Shown: positions 32,822-45,815, counted from the first letter of the stretch. The stretch: 64,000 bases of DNA from Nymphaea colorata (GCF_008831285.2 NC_045140.1:10538505-10602504), one strand, 5' to 3'. Notes: a model not told the origin generated them from the sequence alone. Program-made: numbers and translations.

Positions 32822-34124
32822 TTGAAATATCTTGCTTTTGAAACAATGACGCACGTTCATCATATCCAAGAGGGGAATACGCCTTGGTATCATGATATCA
32901 AAATGTACATTAAAAGCAGAGAATTCCCGATTGGAATGCCCAAAAATGAACAGAAAGCAATTCAACCTATGTCAACAAAGTACTTTATTCTTGCAGAAGT
33001 ACTATACAGACGTGGATTTAGTACTGAATACTCTTAGTGCCTTGATGAAGATGAGGCAAATGAAGTGATCGAAGAGTCACATCGAGGAGATTGTGGGGGC
33101 CATGTTGGTTACCAGACCCTCACCAAGCAGATAATTTGAGCGGGATATTATTGGCCAAATATGCAAAAAGATTGTTACCAATTCATCAAAAGATGCAAAG
33201 AATGTCAACTGCATGCTCCAATGATCCATCCACCTGCCTCTCACTTGCATTCTGTGACATATCCTTGGCCATTTTTAATGTGGGCATTCGATGTAGTCGG
33301 ACTATCCCCTGCAGCTTCCAATGGCTATAAGTATTTTCTTGCTGCAATGGACTACTATATGGGTAGAAGTCATTACACTCAGAATAGTGGAATGGAGTCA
33401 AGTAGTGTCTTTCATTCATAAAAATCTTCTTTGCAGATTTGAAATTCCTCATGATATAGTATCTGACAATGAGACTCACTTCAAAAATGAAAAGATAAAG
33501 CAGTTATGCAGCAAATACCGTATCATGCATCATTTTTCAGCACCTTATTATCCCCATGGCGATGGGCAAGCAGAGGCCACCAACAAGATCCTGATCCGCA
33601 TCTTGGAACAGACAGTAGAAACTGGAAGAGATTGCCACGAGAAGATGCATAACGCTCTATAGGCATATCGCACCATCATGAGAACTCCAACAAATGCGAC
33701 TCCAGCAGAGCTAGTCTATGGAACAGAAGTAGTTCTTCCCTTACATGTGCTGAAATCCGCTTTGAAGTTTGCTTCTCTTATAGAACTTGATCTAAATCAA
33801 TTTCAGTAGAAACGACTAATGCAACTCGATTTATTAGATGAAAAGAGGCTAAAAGCAGCTGCGCAAGCTAAAACTTATCTCCAAAGGGTGGCGAGACAAT
33901 TTGCCAACTCAGTTATCGACAGACAGTTCAAAGTGAACGACTTGGTCCTACGATCTCCGGTGTACCTCACAGAATGGCCGCAAGGTAAGTGGGCACCGAA
34001 TTGGGAGGACCTATATGTTATTAAGGAAGCCTTGCCCCGTAATTCATACCGATTGATTGATGCTGATGGGGTGGAACTTTTCGATCCAGTTAATGCTCTT
34101 CACCTCAAGAAATTCTATGCCTAG
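32822..34124 (+). pseudogene. gypsy integrase relic
   Basis: Integrase in order: HRGDCGGHVG, CKECQLHA zinc-finger cysteines (about 33195-33215), MWAFDVVG (first D), VSDNETHF (second D), YYPHGDGQAEATNK (catalytic E), then the C-terminal LMQLDLLDEKRLKAAAQAK and WAPNWEDLYVIKEALP to FYA before the stop at 34122. Stops at about 33037, 33138, 33421, 33662 and 33808 and frame changes break it. The catalytic triad is still readable. Confidence 0.9.
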
Positions 34125-34254
34125 TCCTCCTGTATTCATTTTCTAATCAATATAAAATATTTATGTGTTCATATCCAATCTACCATTCAATCTGAATTGT
34201 TTCAAGTTGTAAAACATAACAATCACACTGGGATATTCTTTTGATTATCAATCT

Positions 34255-34465
34255 AGATTTGAGAGCAAACCCATGTAGATAAAGGGTAAAACCTGCAAGA
34301 TGAGGGCAACCCACATAGGTAAGGGGTCAAACCTACAATGCAGCCAAAACAACTTATTTCGAGGGGGTTAAACTTGAATTGAATATTGGCAAACCCATGC
34401 AGGTAAGGGTTAAACTTTCAATTTAAACTCAAACAACGCATTCACGTGAGAAGGGTAAGCCTGAA
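34255..34465 (+). repeat. 3' UTR tandem repeats of the gypsy half-element
   Basis: Imperfect units of the form GCAACCCATGCAGGTAAGGGGTTAAACCTGCAA, as in the intact copy at 61551-61850, but fewer and more diverged. GCAGGT and ACCTGC in each unit can pair as a small hairpin. Confidence 0.7.
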
Positions 34466-34603
34466 ACATCACTCTGCACATGTTTTGTCTGAAAAATTTG
34501 GGGTGCTTATTTTTGTCACTAAGCAAGGTTAGCACTAGCATAGTAACAAAAAGGGGCATTTGTAATCACCCCAAATTTTTCCAAAATGCCACGTTCTCTT
34601 ATC

Positions 34604-36044
34604 CAATTGCACATGTAGTGGTCTTTATCCAATTAAGACCTCTAAAGTGGACAAGCAAGAGTTTGGAGAGCAGAACAATGGAGAATGGGTGACTATTAAT
34701 TGCTGGTTTATAGATAATAAAGGAGGACTATCCTCGTACAAGTAATGGAACCACCATTTAGGACATGAAAACAAGAAGATTGTTTATTTACTTCACCTAC
34801 AAAAGGTTATTTCAATAAAAATTGCCACCTTAAAAGGGGTTTGTGAATCCTATCTTGCAGAAAGACCCATAAACAGCCTTAACCAGTCTCAAAGTTTTGT
34901 GCTTCTACTATCTTAGAATTGCTACATTTGGATGTAGAGACTGACATCCACTATTTGTACAAAAAGGATATAAGTTATTCATACTTATTGTTGGCAAATT
35001 ATCTAGTTTATCTACTGACATCCATTTGTTGTGGAATAAACGTTCATTTGCAACTTGTACAATAAAATTTTGACAGTCATTATTCATTATTTGTTGAGCT
35101 GCCAAAGTTGATTGTATAACAGTGAAGTCAATCCATTAAATATTACAGGTAACACATTAGTGAATGTACTATACACGTTTTTCCTTTCTCAACATTTTGT
35201 GTTCCTCTTAAGTAAAGTGAAACGATAATAGAGCTTATAGCTCTTTGCTTCTGGAAAACAATTTCCATGGCTCACTGGTTGTTGAAACTTTCCCAAGTCC
35301 ATGCAATATGAAGATCAAGAATTGTCTTCTTTCTGAACATTGGTGTTCCAGTATATATGGTTTTACGAATAGAATTGGTTGTTGAACTTGCACAAAATCA
35401 GGAAATGAATGTATTGTGGAAGAAGAGCAAGGACTTCTATCTTCATTATCCATATCTTATGGCCCTTGTTAATGGAAAAACACTCAAATGATATTTGAAA
35501 AAAAAAAAGAAGCTGTAGTGATACTTCAAGCTCCCCAATATACCCACTGAAGATAATTATATTCAATTTTGTGGTAAAAGGACAATGGATAATTGATACA
35601 AAAGTTTTATTCCTCAAGATAATGGAACTTAGGTGAAAAAAATTTACCGAAAAACTGTAATTTGAGAAAACCAAAACAAGAGTAGCACAATATGTATATA
35701 TACTTATAAATAACAGATTACCACATTACAGGAGAAGGCCATGAAGACAAGATGGGGGACAACCTTGAGTATGCCCTTGACATGCCAGGGCCTATTATTG
35801 GTCAAAGCTGGTTATCAAAGTTGGTTATATGCATTAGGGACCAAGGCATGAAAATGGTGCACTATTAATTTTGATATGGTAAAAATATTAGAAGACAAAA
35901 TAGAAGATAATAATGTCTCACTCAGTCTCAGCATGAGACAAGACTAAATATTTATATGAAGTAGAAAATCAGCATGTCATAGTAATTAATTGAGTTCCTT
36001 GATTTTAGGAACCAATTACAATGGTTTAGTAACTATGGGCCTTC
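34604..36044. other. retroelement-derived DNA, unassigned
   Basis: 34604-35700 holds minus-strand frames of 65-103 residues (34908-35105, 35235-35453, 35363-35674) that look like decayed coding DNA, but I cannot place them. 35700-36044 probably contains the 3' LTR of copia relic G: on the minus strand a polypurine AGAGGGGAAGGC at about 36045 is followed by CCCATAGTTACTAAACC and AT-rich sequence. Confidence 0.4.
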
Positions 36045-38245
36045 CCCTCTGATATGATTCTCGTTCATGCTCGATCTCTTCCATTTAGGATAAGATTTTA
36101 TTTGCTAACTTTTTCTGTTGGTTGTTCATCATTTTATTATTTCCTGACTTTCTGTTTGATCAACCAACATCTTATCTTCTTTACTGATATCGCTCTCAAA
36201 CTCAAGTAGAGGGGACACTGAGCTTGTCTCATAAGGCAATGAAGTTTAGTGGAAAGTGGTTTTGTCATAATATCTACCACTTATTTCTCAGTAGGAACAT
36301 AATGAACCAAAATATCACGTTTATTAATATGAGCCAGGATAAAATGCATGTCAATTTTTGATGTGCTTAGAATGTTGATGATGAATGAGTTTAGGGACAA
36401 GGCAAAGGTACCCATATTGTCAAAAAGGAGGATTGGGCGAGAACTAGGGACCAATTTGAGCTCTCAAAGTAAATGAATGAGAGAGATAACTTCTGCAGCC
36501 ATGGAAGCGAGTAGATAGTATTCAGCCTCTGTACTGGAGCATGTGATGGAGACTTGTTTGCAAGCACTCCATGAACAAAGTAAGCCCCAAAATATACGGT
36601 AAATCCTCTAGTTTATTTTGATCATCTAGATCACCCGTCCAATCTGCATCACTATGTACAATTAGGTCTAGATGAGAAGAAGGTGAAATAAAAAGACCAC
36701 AAGTCGAGGTTCCTTTAGTATACCTAATGGCACTCCAATGAACTTCAGAGGGTGCCTTCATATATTGGCAAACATGATTTACAACAAAACTCAGATGCGG
36801 TCATGTTAAGGTGAGATATTTTAATGAACCAACAATTCGTCGATAGAATGTATGATTGGAGAAGGCTCATCCATCATCTTGAATCATCTTACATGTTAAC
36901 GACATTGATGTTGAAGCAATTTTGGCATTAGCCATGCCCGCTTTAGCTAAAATATCATGAATATATTTTTGTTGGGTCCAAAGAAGACCTTGCTTTGTGT
37001 GAGAAGCTTCAACTCCTATGAAAATATGTAGAGGTTTGAGATCTTTAATAGAAAATTTTTTTCCTAGTTTGGTAATGGTGGCTGTAATACTAGCAAAAGA
37101 AGTTCCAATGACAATAATATCATCAATGCAAATAACCATATATAAAACTTGAGTGCATTGAAAAAACATGGAAAGAGAAGGATCAATACGAGAAGCAGAA
37201 AATGCAAGAGAGAGCAAAAATGTAGTGAGAATATAAAACCATGCACATGGTGCTTGCTTCAGCCCGTGGATTGTTTTATGTAGTTTTGCACACATGATGT
37301 CGATGAGTAGGATCAATAAACCATTGAGGTTGGGGCATGTAGACTTCTTTAATCAATTCAACATTGAGAAACACATTGGAAACATCTAAATGGTGAATGA
37401 GTGAACCTTTAGAAACAACTTCCGTGAGTATAGTATTCCACAATGGGACTAAATGTCCCAAAATAATGTATACCATCATGTTGTGTATATGCTTTTGTAA
37501 CAAGTCATGCCTTATAACGCTAGCATGATCCAAACATTGTGTTTAATTTTGAAGACCCATTTGCTACCCACAATATTATGGGAGCCCACTTGTAGTACCA
37601 AACTCCGTGTGTGATTTTTCAATAAATCTGAACAGTTTTCCTCCATAAGTCACTACCGGTGGGGATGCTTTGAGGCGTAGTGAAGTTAGAGAGTTCTTGA
37701 TCAAGAAAAGAGGAAGAGGAAGAGGGGAAACAAAGGCCATAGGTTTGAGGGACTCAGTTTGGGACCATGCCACCATGGTGTGGGTTCGAGCAATTGCAGG
37801 TTGTGCGATGGGTGGTTTGGGGTGCTAGGTGTTTGGTATTAGAGGAGCCAAAGAGATAGGAGATGGGGAATGTGGAGTGACAGAAGAGAGTTCAAGTAAC
37901 AAAGAGGAGTTTGACATGAATGGAGGCGGCTCAGGTGGGTAGCAATGCAGTAAGTGATGAAGGTGAGGGTGGTAAAGATGAATGGAGTGGGGAAAGGAAA
38001 TGGGAATGGGTTGGCTTCGACACGATGTTGGGAAAGGCGAGCAGCAAGCAGGTGTCTCTTGGAAAGGGAGGCAACCTTCATCAAACACAACATCACAACT
38101 AGTAATGACATGTTGTCTGTCCATATCATAAAACAAATATCCTTTATGTTGCATACTATGCCCAAGAAAAACATAAAGTTTGCTTCTATAATCCATCTTG
38201 TGAGCATTGAATGGATGAAGACATGGATAACAAACATAGCCAAAG
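36045..38245 (-). pseudogene. Ty1/copia relic G (integrase C-part, RT, RNase H)
   Basis: Minus strand, in order: YRSKLYVFLGHSMQHKGYLF and VITSCDVVFDEGCLPF (38040-38200, end of integrase region); LIHHLDVSNVFLNVELIKEVYM (37330-37400) and HGLKQAPCAWF (RT); VICIDDIIVIGTS (YVDD-type box; 37110-37150); KDLKPLHIFIGVEA; KAPSEVHWSAIRYTKGTS with VHSDADWTGDLDDQ (RNase H; 36600-36760); HYVPTE and DIMTKPLSTKLHCLMRQAQCP (36190-36300; C-terminus). Stops and shifts are many. The 5' part (LTR, gag, early integrase) is absent; the minisatellite begins where it should be. Confidence 0.85.
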
Positions 38246-38279
38246 ACCTAATCTAGAACATAATGGAATAAAATTTGAT

Positions 38280-40190
38280 ATGGAGTTGCTTGTGGGTCTC
38301 GTATGAATGCACAAGTTCTTGTATGCATGTGAGTCTTACATGAATACAAGTGCTTATCGATCTCGTACAAATATGAGTGGTTGTATGCCTGTAGTTCTTG
38401 CTCAGATGTATGAGTACCTATATTCTTTTGGGTCTCATAAGAATGTATGAGTGCTTGCATACTTTTGGGTCCTGTACAAATGTATGAGTGCTTGTATGCT
38501 TGTGGGTCTTCTACAAATATTAATGCTTATATGCTTTTTTGTGTTTGTAGGTGCTTGTAAGGACTTGAAATTTATATGTATTGAAGCATGCACATGTCTA
38601 CAACAATGTGAATCATGTGTTGAGGTGTGTGTACATGTGTGCGTCAAAGCACAAAATGTTACACAATGGTATGTTTACTTGAGTGCATTGAAGTGCAAAA
38701 TCTTATGCTAAAATATGTTTTCTTGGGTGCACAGAAGCGCAAAATCTTATACCAGTACACAAAAATTTAGAAACTTAAGTACACTAGTACATTTGCTTGT
38801 GTGTACTTAAGTGCAAAATCTTATGTCAAGGAATGTTTACTTAGGTGTGCCGAAGTGCAAAATCTTATGCCAATGTGTATTTGTTTGTGTATGCCGACGT
38901 GAAAATCTTACACCAAGACAAAGGACATGCATGCTTAGAAGCACAAAATTTATGCACTGATACATTTACTTGGAGGCACTGAAGCACAAATCTTATGCCA
39001 GGCACATTACTTAGGGGCACCATAGCACAAAATCTAGTGAAACTCATGAGTTTGAAAACTTGTGTAAACTGGTATATTTGCTTATGTACACCAAAATGCA
39101 AAAATCTTATGCCAATCCACATTTACTTGGGGAATACAAAGTGTGAAATCTTATGCCAATAGTTGTTCTTGTTAAAACTTCTATCGTCGAAGCATAAAAT
39201 TGGTGCCCTGGAGCACATAAATATTATGTCGAAGCATAAAATATACTTTGAAGCTTAAGAAATTTGGGTGCCCTGAAGTGTGAAATCATGTGCCAATGCA
39301 CGAAACTTTCGGAACTTCTGAAAATTTAACTGCACTAAGGTGCCAAATTTAAAACTTTTATGCACTTTTGTGTGTATGGAAAACTTGTGTGCAAACCTAA
39401 AAATATGTATTTAGAAAACTTGTGGGTATGTGCAAAATTGAAACGTCTATGTGCACTAAGATGCAAAATTGAAAAAATTTGTGTCCACCAAGATGCAAAC
39501 TGTGAACTTGAAAAATATGCACTGAAGTGTAAAATTGAAAAACCTATGTGCATTGAAGTGCCAAATTAGAAAAACCTGTGGGGACCGAGTTTGCGTAATG
39601 TGAACTTGAAAATTTGTATGCCTTCAAGTGCAAAATTGAAAAAGTTCTGTGCATTGAGATGCAAAATTGGAAAAACCTGTGCGCACTGAGATGTGAAATT
39701 GAAGAAACCTAAAAATGTGAAAATTAAAAGCATGTGTGTGTCAAATTGTGAAATTGGAAAATCCTATATGAAATGTGAAATTAGAAAGTATGTGCACACA
39801 GAAGTGCCAAATTGGAAAAGTTGTGAAATGTAAAATTGGAAAGCATGTGTGCACTTAAGTACAAAATTAGGAAAACTTATGAAATGTGAAAATAGAAATC
39901 ATGTGTGCACCTAAGTGTCAAATTGGAAAAAATTGTGAGATGTGAAGTTGAAAAGCATGTGTGCACCTAAATGAAGCATTTGAAAACACATGTGCACCAA
40001 AGTGTCAAATTTGAAATGCTTGTGCAAACTTTGAAGAACTTGTATACACCATAATGTGATATTTGAAAATCTTGTAGTAAATGTTTGAAAACTTAAAGTT
40101 TATGAAAAACTCAAAAAACTTGTAAAATTGTCATGTAGTTCAATGTGAAGACTTGTGATTACTATTAGATTTGAAAGTCTGGTTGAAAAT
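38280..40190. repeat. degenerate minisatellite, about 31-46 bp units
   Basis: About 1.9 kb of diverged tandem units. From 38280 to 38560 the theme is CTTGTATGCTTGTGGGTCTY with GTACAAATATGAGTG. From 38600 to 39160 the theme is AAGTGCAAAATCTTATGCCA with starts about 42-46 bases apart (38691, 38733, 38811, 38855, 38898). From 39300 to 40060 it becomes GTGCACTAAGATGCAAAATT plus GAAAAACCTG, spaced about 31-45 bases. The theme changes gradually along the array, so it grew by repeated local duplication. Frames inside are repeat-derived and not genes. Confidence 0.8.
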
Positions 40191-41919
40191 CATTTTGTAG
40201 TCATTTTTTTTGCAGCTTGTGTTGCTCCTTTTATAAAAGATGCCCCAGTATGAAGGGCAGTGAAAAGAAATGCATGAATAGGGACAAGTATCTATACATT
40301 GCATGAAAAAAATAAATAAAAAAAGACTTGAACATGCGAGATGGAAAATCGACTTTTATTGAAAAAATAAGCTTGAGGAGGGGACCTCCATTGTCCTTAC
40401 GTTGCATGGAAAAGAACAAAAAATAACATGCTTGACTTGAAGTTTTTGTGTTCTACCCATGATTGGTCAATGGATATGGTGTTTGGGTCACTTCTAAGAA
40501 TAGAGTGTACAATATGTCCCAAGATAAATGTTCTCATTATAATGTCTGACAAAAATGACATGGTGGGTGTCAGGTCAAACATAAAAATACACATACAAAT
40601 AGGGACGGCCAGATTAGGCGATGAGACTATGTCTGATGATGTTAAACCATATGTTTGACTGATACTATAATGCCATACTTTCCATTTTATGATCACATTT
40701 ACAACCACTTGCTCAACCATTTAATGCACAAGAGAAGACAATCTCATCTCCATTATATGTCCACATAGTAAGTCAACAAATAATTTGTTTGGCAATCATA
40801 TACCACAAATCTGTGAAATAACTCAAAGATAGTTTAGAATTTTATGATGTTTCATTTAACGCCATTTTTAATTGGTGTCATAGAGAATGTTTAATGTTCA
40901 TCTCCATTGTGAAAGTATGAGGTTGGTTCTTTTACTAATGTGATGGCAAAGTGAACTACCATTAATTTGAAACAAAAAAAGGTGTGATTAGAGTTTGTTG
41001 AGAGATCAGATAAAGCAATTTGTAAATGAGATGAGTATGAACAAATGGTTCAACAATTTCGTACGCAATCTCATAAACATTCATCCTCAATTACTATCTC
41101 TCACACGACTTGTTTTGTCCATTTGTAACAACTTAAATTTTTTACAAGTTTAAATCTTTTTACAAGTTGTACTAGTAGAGTTGATGCAATAATCATCAAA
41201 GAACTATATGCGTTGCATACTCAGTATATCCATCATGGTATGGAGCTTGTGAGTTTGTACTTTATTGAGGACATTGATCAGTGTGCATGATAGCTAGTTG
41301 ATTCACATATATCTCGTCACTTATCGTATTGTACAGAGTGCAGTTCGCAAGTCACCCTTTGGCTCTAAGGTTTTCCATAGGCTAAAAGGATGAGCCATCA
41401 TAATCTGAACATCTTAACATCACTTGAAGTTATTTGTCTTCAAATGATTGATCAACATAACAACTAAACTTCATATATGTTCAATATTTTACGTTCTGCA
41501 GATCATTCTCTACCTTGTGGGAAGAGTGCAATGTTTGAATACTACTGTATATGCTCAATGTTCCAAGCAGTGTTATGTTGTACTATAATTTGATGAACAT
41601 GCAAAGTATACATGTTAACTTGGTATACATGAGGAGATTCATAGAGAGTGAGTTGGGGATCAACATGCTATCCTGGTGATTTTTTTACAGGATTGAAGCT
41701 TCGCAACAAAACAATGGCTAAAATTACCGTATATTCATCCTCAAGTATGTAGTACAAGTATGAATTACTACTAGTTGTAGCCACTTACATCTTTACTTGT
41801 TTTTCTTTTCTGACTCATCTATTGTATTTTTAGGTCGACAACCTCCACAAAAGATGACAACAGGCCTTACTTGTGCTTTAGGTACTATTACAAAAGTTCA
41901 AAGTAGAGGTTAACAAACA
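40191..41919. other. AT-rich DNA upstream of the transposase relic, no gene seen
   Basis: Frames at 40231-40720 on both strands show no motif. The stretch may be the 5' part of the transposon whose relic follows at 41920, but no inverted-repeat terminus was found. Confidence 0.4.
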
Positions 41920-42909
41920 TGGTCCACCAATAGGTAAAAAGGCTAAAAAATTGAGCACATTTATTGGTACATTGGCACAAAATTCTCGAGTCACACCATT
42001 TACCTACTGCAAATGGAAAGAATTACCTAATATATGCAAGGATAATGTGTGGCATCATGTCTTGGTAAGAAAATGTTCTGGTTTTTTCATTGTTTAAGTT
42101 TAATACAAAATGTTTTTCTATTAGTAATGATAAATTTCCATTATTGTTTTGTAGAAAAAATTTGAAAGCCCTAGTGTTACAAATACATGGGTGATGAAAG
42201 AGTACCAAAATTTATGCAGAAGTTGGAGGTGTAAATTGAAAATTTTTTATAGAAAATACAAAATGTTGGATAATTGTATGCAACATTGCAAGGTCACAAT
42301 CCCTAAAGTTCAATGGAGGTGCTTGATTCGACAGTTTGAAAGTAGAATATCAAAAGTCTATATAGATGCATTTGTATAATATTTCCTTCTCTTTCTCTAT
42401 ATCTCTCTCTCTCTTCGTTGCATAATTTGAGTATGCCACAATTTTTCAGTTTGGTTTTAACTTCATCAGATATTGATTTTCGATATTGTTGTAGGAGTAA
42501 AGTGAAAAAAATAAAGGAAACCATGCAATGTCAAAGTTTCCTCATATTACTGGCACAAAAAGCTTTGCTCCAATTCAAGCAGAAAATGTAATCTCAACAA
42601 CCAAATTTTATCTTATTTGACATTGTTTGATATAACTATCTGTTATTAATTATTTATTTTATGCAAATTATAGAGGATGCACTAGAGCCTTCACACGCTA
42701 AAGTTTTTATTATGACAAGTAGAAAAAAAGACTATGATAATCCACCAACTAGTGAAACAATTGTAAGTCATATAGTTCATTATTATGAACAAGATGACCC
42801 AATGATGTGTAAGCTACCTGAAGGTGCCGAGGATGACCCATCTCCAATTGCCATTCTTTCACAAGTAATGGGACCAAAAAATGTGGACGAGTTTGTACAT
42901 ATGGAATGA
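41920..42909 (+). pseudogene. En/Spm-associated plant transposase (Transposase_24-like), decayed gene
   Basis: Four exon-like blocks with credible splice sites. (1) 41920-42065, KHGPPIGKKAKKLSTFIGTL...NVWHHVL before GTAAGA. (2) After TGTTTTGTAG at 42153, KKFESPSVTNTWVMKEY...IPKVQWRCLIRQFES. (3) About 42500-42587, NHAMSKFPHITGTKSFAPIQ before GTAATC. (4) 42674-42909, EDALEPSHAKVFIMTSRKKD...FVHME-stop. The block order, including the PKxQWxxLI, GTKSF and KVFxMT motifs, follows the plant Ptta/En/Spm family accessory proteins of CACTA elements. Block 3 does not join cleanly in frame, so I call it decayed. After the stop, 43010-43150 still reads as a coiled coil (ELEARQVENIRKLEAKQAK). Confidence 0.6.
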
Positions 42910-45619
42910 GAATCAAACCGTTAGATTTTTTTAGTGCAGTCTCTAGTCGAACAAAACTAATGACAAAATGTGATTTTGTGTGGAGAGGTAAAACATCTAC
43001 GCAATAAGGTAGATGAAATAAATGCCAGCCACAATGAGAAAAAACGTGAATTGGAAGCTAGACAAGTTGAGAACATACGTAAACTTGAAGCCAAGCAAGC
43101 TAAAAAAAATGTGAACTAGAAGTAAAACAAGCTGAAAAAAAAATGTGAAATGAAAGAAAACAAAGAGAAATGATTGAGTTTATGTGTTTTCTTTGAGTTA
43201 TGCCTTTCAACATAACAGTTGTAATCTTTGGTTTTTTCTGTTGTTTGTGCAGTCCAATATACTTGTACAGCTAGAGCTTGTACTTGAAGATTTTTGTCAA
43301 GATCATGATGCCCAAAAAATGGTATTTTACCTATTAGGCTACTGCTTTCCCTCATTGACTTCTGATGTCGATAAGATTGCTAAAACCATCAACGTTTTTT
43401 ATGGATTTTCCCTACAAACAGCTGCATTTCAGAGCAGATCCTTCTCTGCAGTAGCCACAATGCTTAAAAAGATATTTTATATTGTGATATCTCTATTGAT
43501 GCTGTTGTCAAAAAAAATCTTCTCCATTTGAGATGCCGAATCACATGGATGTAGTTGTAGGTATACAGATGCAGCCAGTACCATTTATAAAATTCTATAG
43601 TTTGTCTAGCATAGAAAGATCAAGTAAAATGTGAGATAAAATTTCTATATTTATGTTTTTATGGAGTGTTTTGGCAAATTCTAGATTCATAGCACTCATA
43701 GTAGGCAATGGTTGATTAGATCAAGTGTTTTGACATGCAATCATAAAGGAACATAATTGTTACAGTAATCCCTAGTCATAAAATAGTAAATGTTTGATGT
43801 GGCGAAAATTTTAACCTAGCCAACACTTGGTTCATTCTTATACTAAATATGGCTATGTTTTTTGTGAGTATATGTTGAAAAATATTGTTTTCGTATATTT
43901 AGAATCCATCACCTAAACGTTGCAGAAAACAACAGTGATGAGGCTTTCGACCTGTTAAGGTTTGCACTTTGCTTTCTATCCTGTTATATGATCAGTTGGC
44001 TTTCTTACTACGTGTCACAAACCTTCAGCATTTATTATGGAGTGGTGAGATATCTAAATTTCTAACTAAATTATGTTGCTGCCTTACTTCCATGTGGCTT
44101 TGCTTTGTTTATTTTGCCTCAATAAGATGCTTTTCCAGCCTATGTGTATTGTTATTGTTGATTTTTTACTAAAGTCAACAGCCTACACTACTTGCCATAA
44201 AAGGGAACTTGTGTGTTGTGTTCAATTGAGTAGTCTTAGGTAGCTGCATTTGGACCTCTTTCACTTGAGCAGACTTTGAGTCCCATATATTGTAGGCTAT
44301 ATTGGATAAGATAATAAATTTATGGATGGCATCAATTGTCATTTCAGTTCTGGTTTACTAATTGATGTATGTCATATTTATCAAATTGAAATCTGATTAT
44401 TGGAACATATTTCTCTTGATATTCACTGCCTGTTTTCCTATTCCAGATAAAGAGAAATATAATGTTTGTCGTAAAATGTCCTTCCTTGGCAGCAAGCTCT
44501 GTGGAGGCTCTCCTCAGTCGGATTTCTCGAACCGAAGCTGCATTACCCGGGATGTGGTTTTTCTCCCGTGGTCACATATTCGGCCTAGCCAAGCTACGCC
44601 TTGGCCGGTATCGTGTTCTTCTCCCCCTTGTAGATTCGGGGTGGTAGTTCTTGGTTTTTTTTTTAGGATTGCATTTAGTTTGCTTTATTTGATTGCTTTA
44701 GCCCGGCTTTGGCCTTTGCTCCCACTTGTGGCACCTCGGAGGCGCAAGCGCCAAAGACATGGTCACAAGGAGCTAGACCTACCTACTGGGGCTTGTTTAC
44801 ATTCTTGATGAATGAAGGGACCATATCTGCAGTGTTATAGGGATTTCACTTAAACATTTTGTTGCAAGTTGTTAAAAAAGGTAAAAGAGATGCAAAATAA
44901 GTTGTTTCTTGAGCCCACCTAGTTTCCATGGTTATCATAGTTAAGACTTTTGCTTACCTCAAACGTTGCTAAATGGAATGTTGTACATGGCCAGTGTTCT
45001 CTCTCTCTGTGAATCATGACTCCTCTCCATGCTTTCTCTTCCACATTATTTGGTGTTATGTGCATCCCTGCACACCCACTACTTGTGTGAATTTATTGGC
45101 CTCGGCAGCTTATAATAGAATAAGGTGATGCCTTGCATTGTGTGATTTCTTCTAAGGTAGGCATTCTTCCGTAGCTTGAGTTGTGGGTTGTCAGGTTGTT
45201 CCATGGGGAAATTGAGCCAAGCAACGTGGAATCCAATCGAATAATCAACAGTGACACATGATTTTTTGTTTCATTTGTATAATTTTCTTTGCTAGCTCCT
45301 TTCTGATATGAAGAGAAGGCTCACCTCTTGAAAAGGGATGTATTTAATACTTTTTGTGGTGAAATTTTTGTGCTATACATACAGACATCTTGTGGTGTCT
45401 TCTCAGACCTTCCCCTTGTAACTTTGTTGTCTTCTATGAAGTCCTTTAAGACCTTCCGTCCTTGTAACTGTGATCATGTGGCTTGAGCAACACCTCAAGA
45501 TCTTGTTTGTCAGTACAGTTATCTACCTTCAACTTGAAGTTCTTTAACCGAGTGCTACATGAGGTAAACCGATTATTACATGTGGTCATTATTATGTTTA
45601 GCAGCTTTGGTTCGTTGAT
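42910..45619. other. unassigned DNA with a GC-richer island
   Basis: Mostly AT-rich. 43184-43531 has a 115-residue plus frame without a known motif, possibly an exon of the transposon gene. 44470-44790 is clearly GC-richer, with overlapping frames of 61 and 148 residues (for example PLVAPRRRKRQRHGHKE); I recognise no protein, and it could be a captured gene piece. 44820-45619 holds nothing supportable. Confidence 0.4.
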
Positions 45620-45624
45620 GTAGG

Positions 45625-45815
45625 TGTAATACCCTAGAAGTTTAGTCCTGTATCGAAGATTATGAGGGATCTTCATGGGCTTATAAAGGGAGACCATTAA
45701 TGAGATGGTTGTCCTAGTTCCTAACCTTTTTCAGTCTTAAGCCGAAACTGTTAGAGGGTGGGTTGGGATCCGCCGAACCAGGGGCCCGAGCGCAGGAGTG
45801 GGTCGGGTTGTTACA
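45625..45815 (+). repeat. TRIM 5' LTR
   Basis: 191 bp, TG...CA ends, containing GCTTATAAAGGGAGACC (TATA-like) near 45680 and GGGTTGGGATCCGCC near 45760. Nearly collinear with the 3' LTR. Confidence 0.92.

Larger units (their letters stand above)
32222..34603 (+). mobile_element. 3' half of a Tat-lineage Ty3/gypsy retrotransposon
   Basis: Plus-strand homologue of about 59455-61975 of the intact element: end of the first RNase H domain, second RNase H, integrase, tandem-repeat 3' UTR, polypurine tract AAAAAGGGGCATT, and the first 43 bases of a 3' LTR (TGTAATCACC at 34561). The LTR start reads TTTTTCCAAAATGCCACGTTCT, much closer to the 27265 copy (TTTTTCCAAAATGACACGTTCT) than to the 49680 copy. 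The two half-elements may therefore come from one insertion. Confidence 0.85.

Noticed and set aside
38248-39569. CRISPR-like or coding interpretation of the short repeats
   Set aside because: Units are directly adjacent and diverged, without unique spacers, in plant nuclear DNA; this is a minisatellite.
44362-44808. 148-residue plus frame
   Set aside because: The overlapping 61-residue frame is equally open; the sequence is a GC-richer patch with no recognised domain. Left as unassigned.
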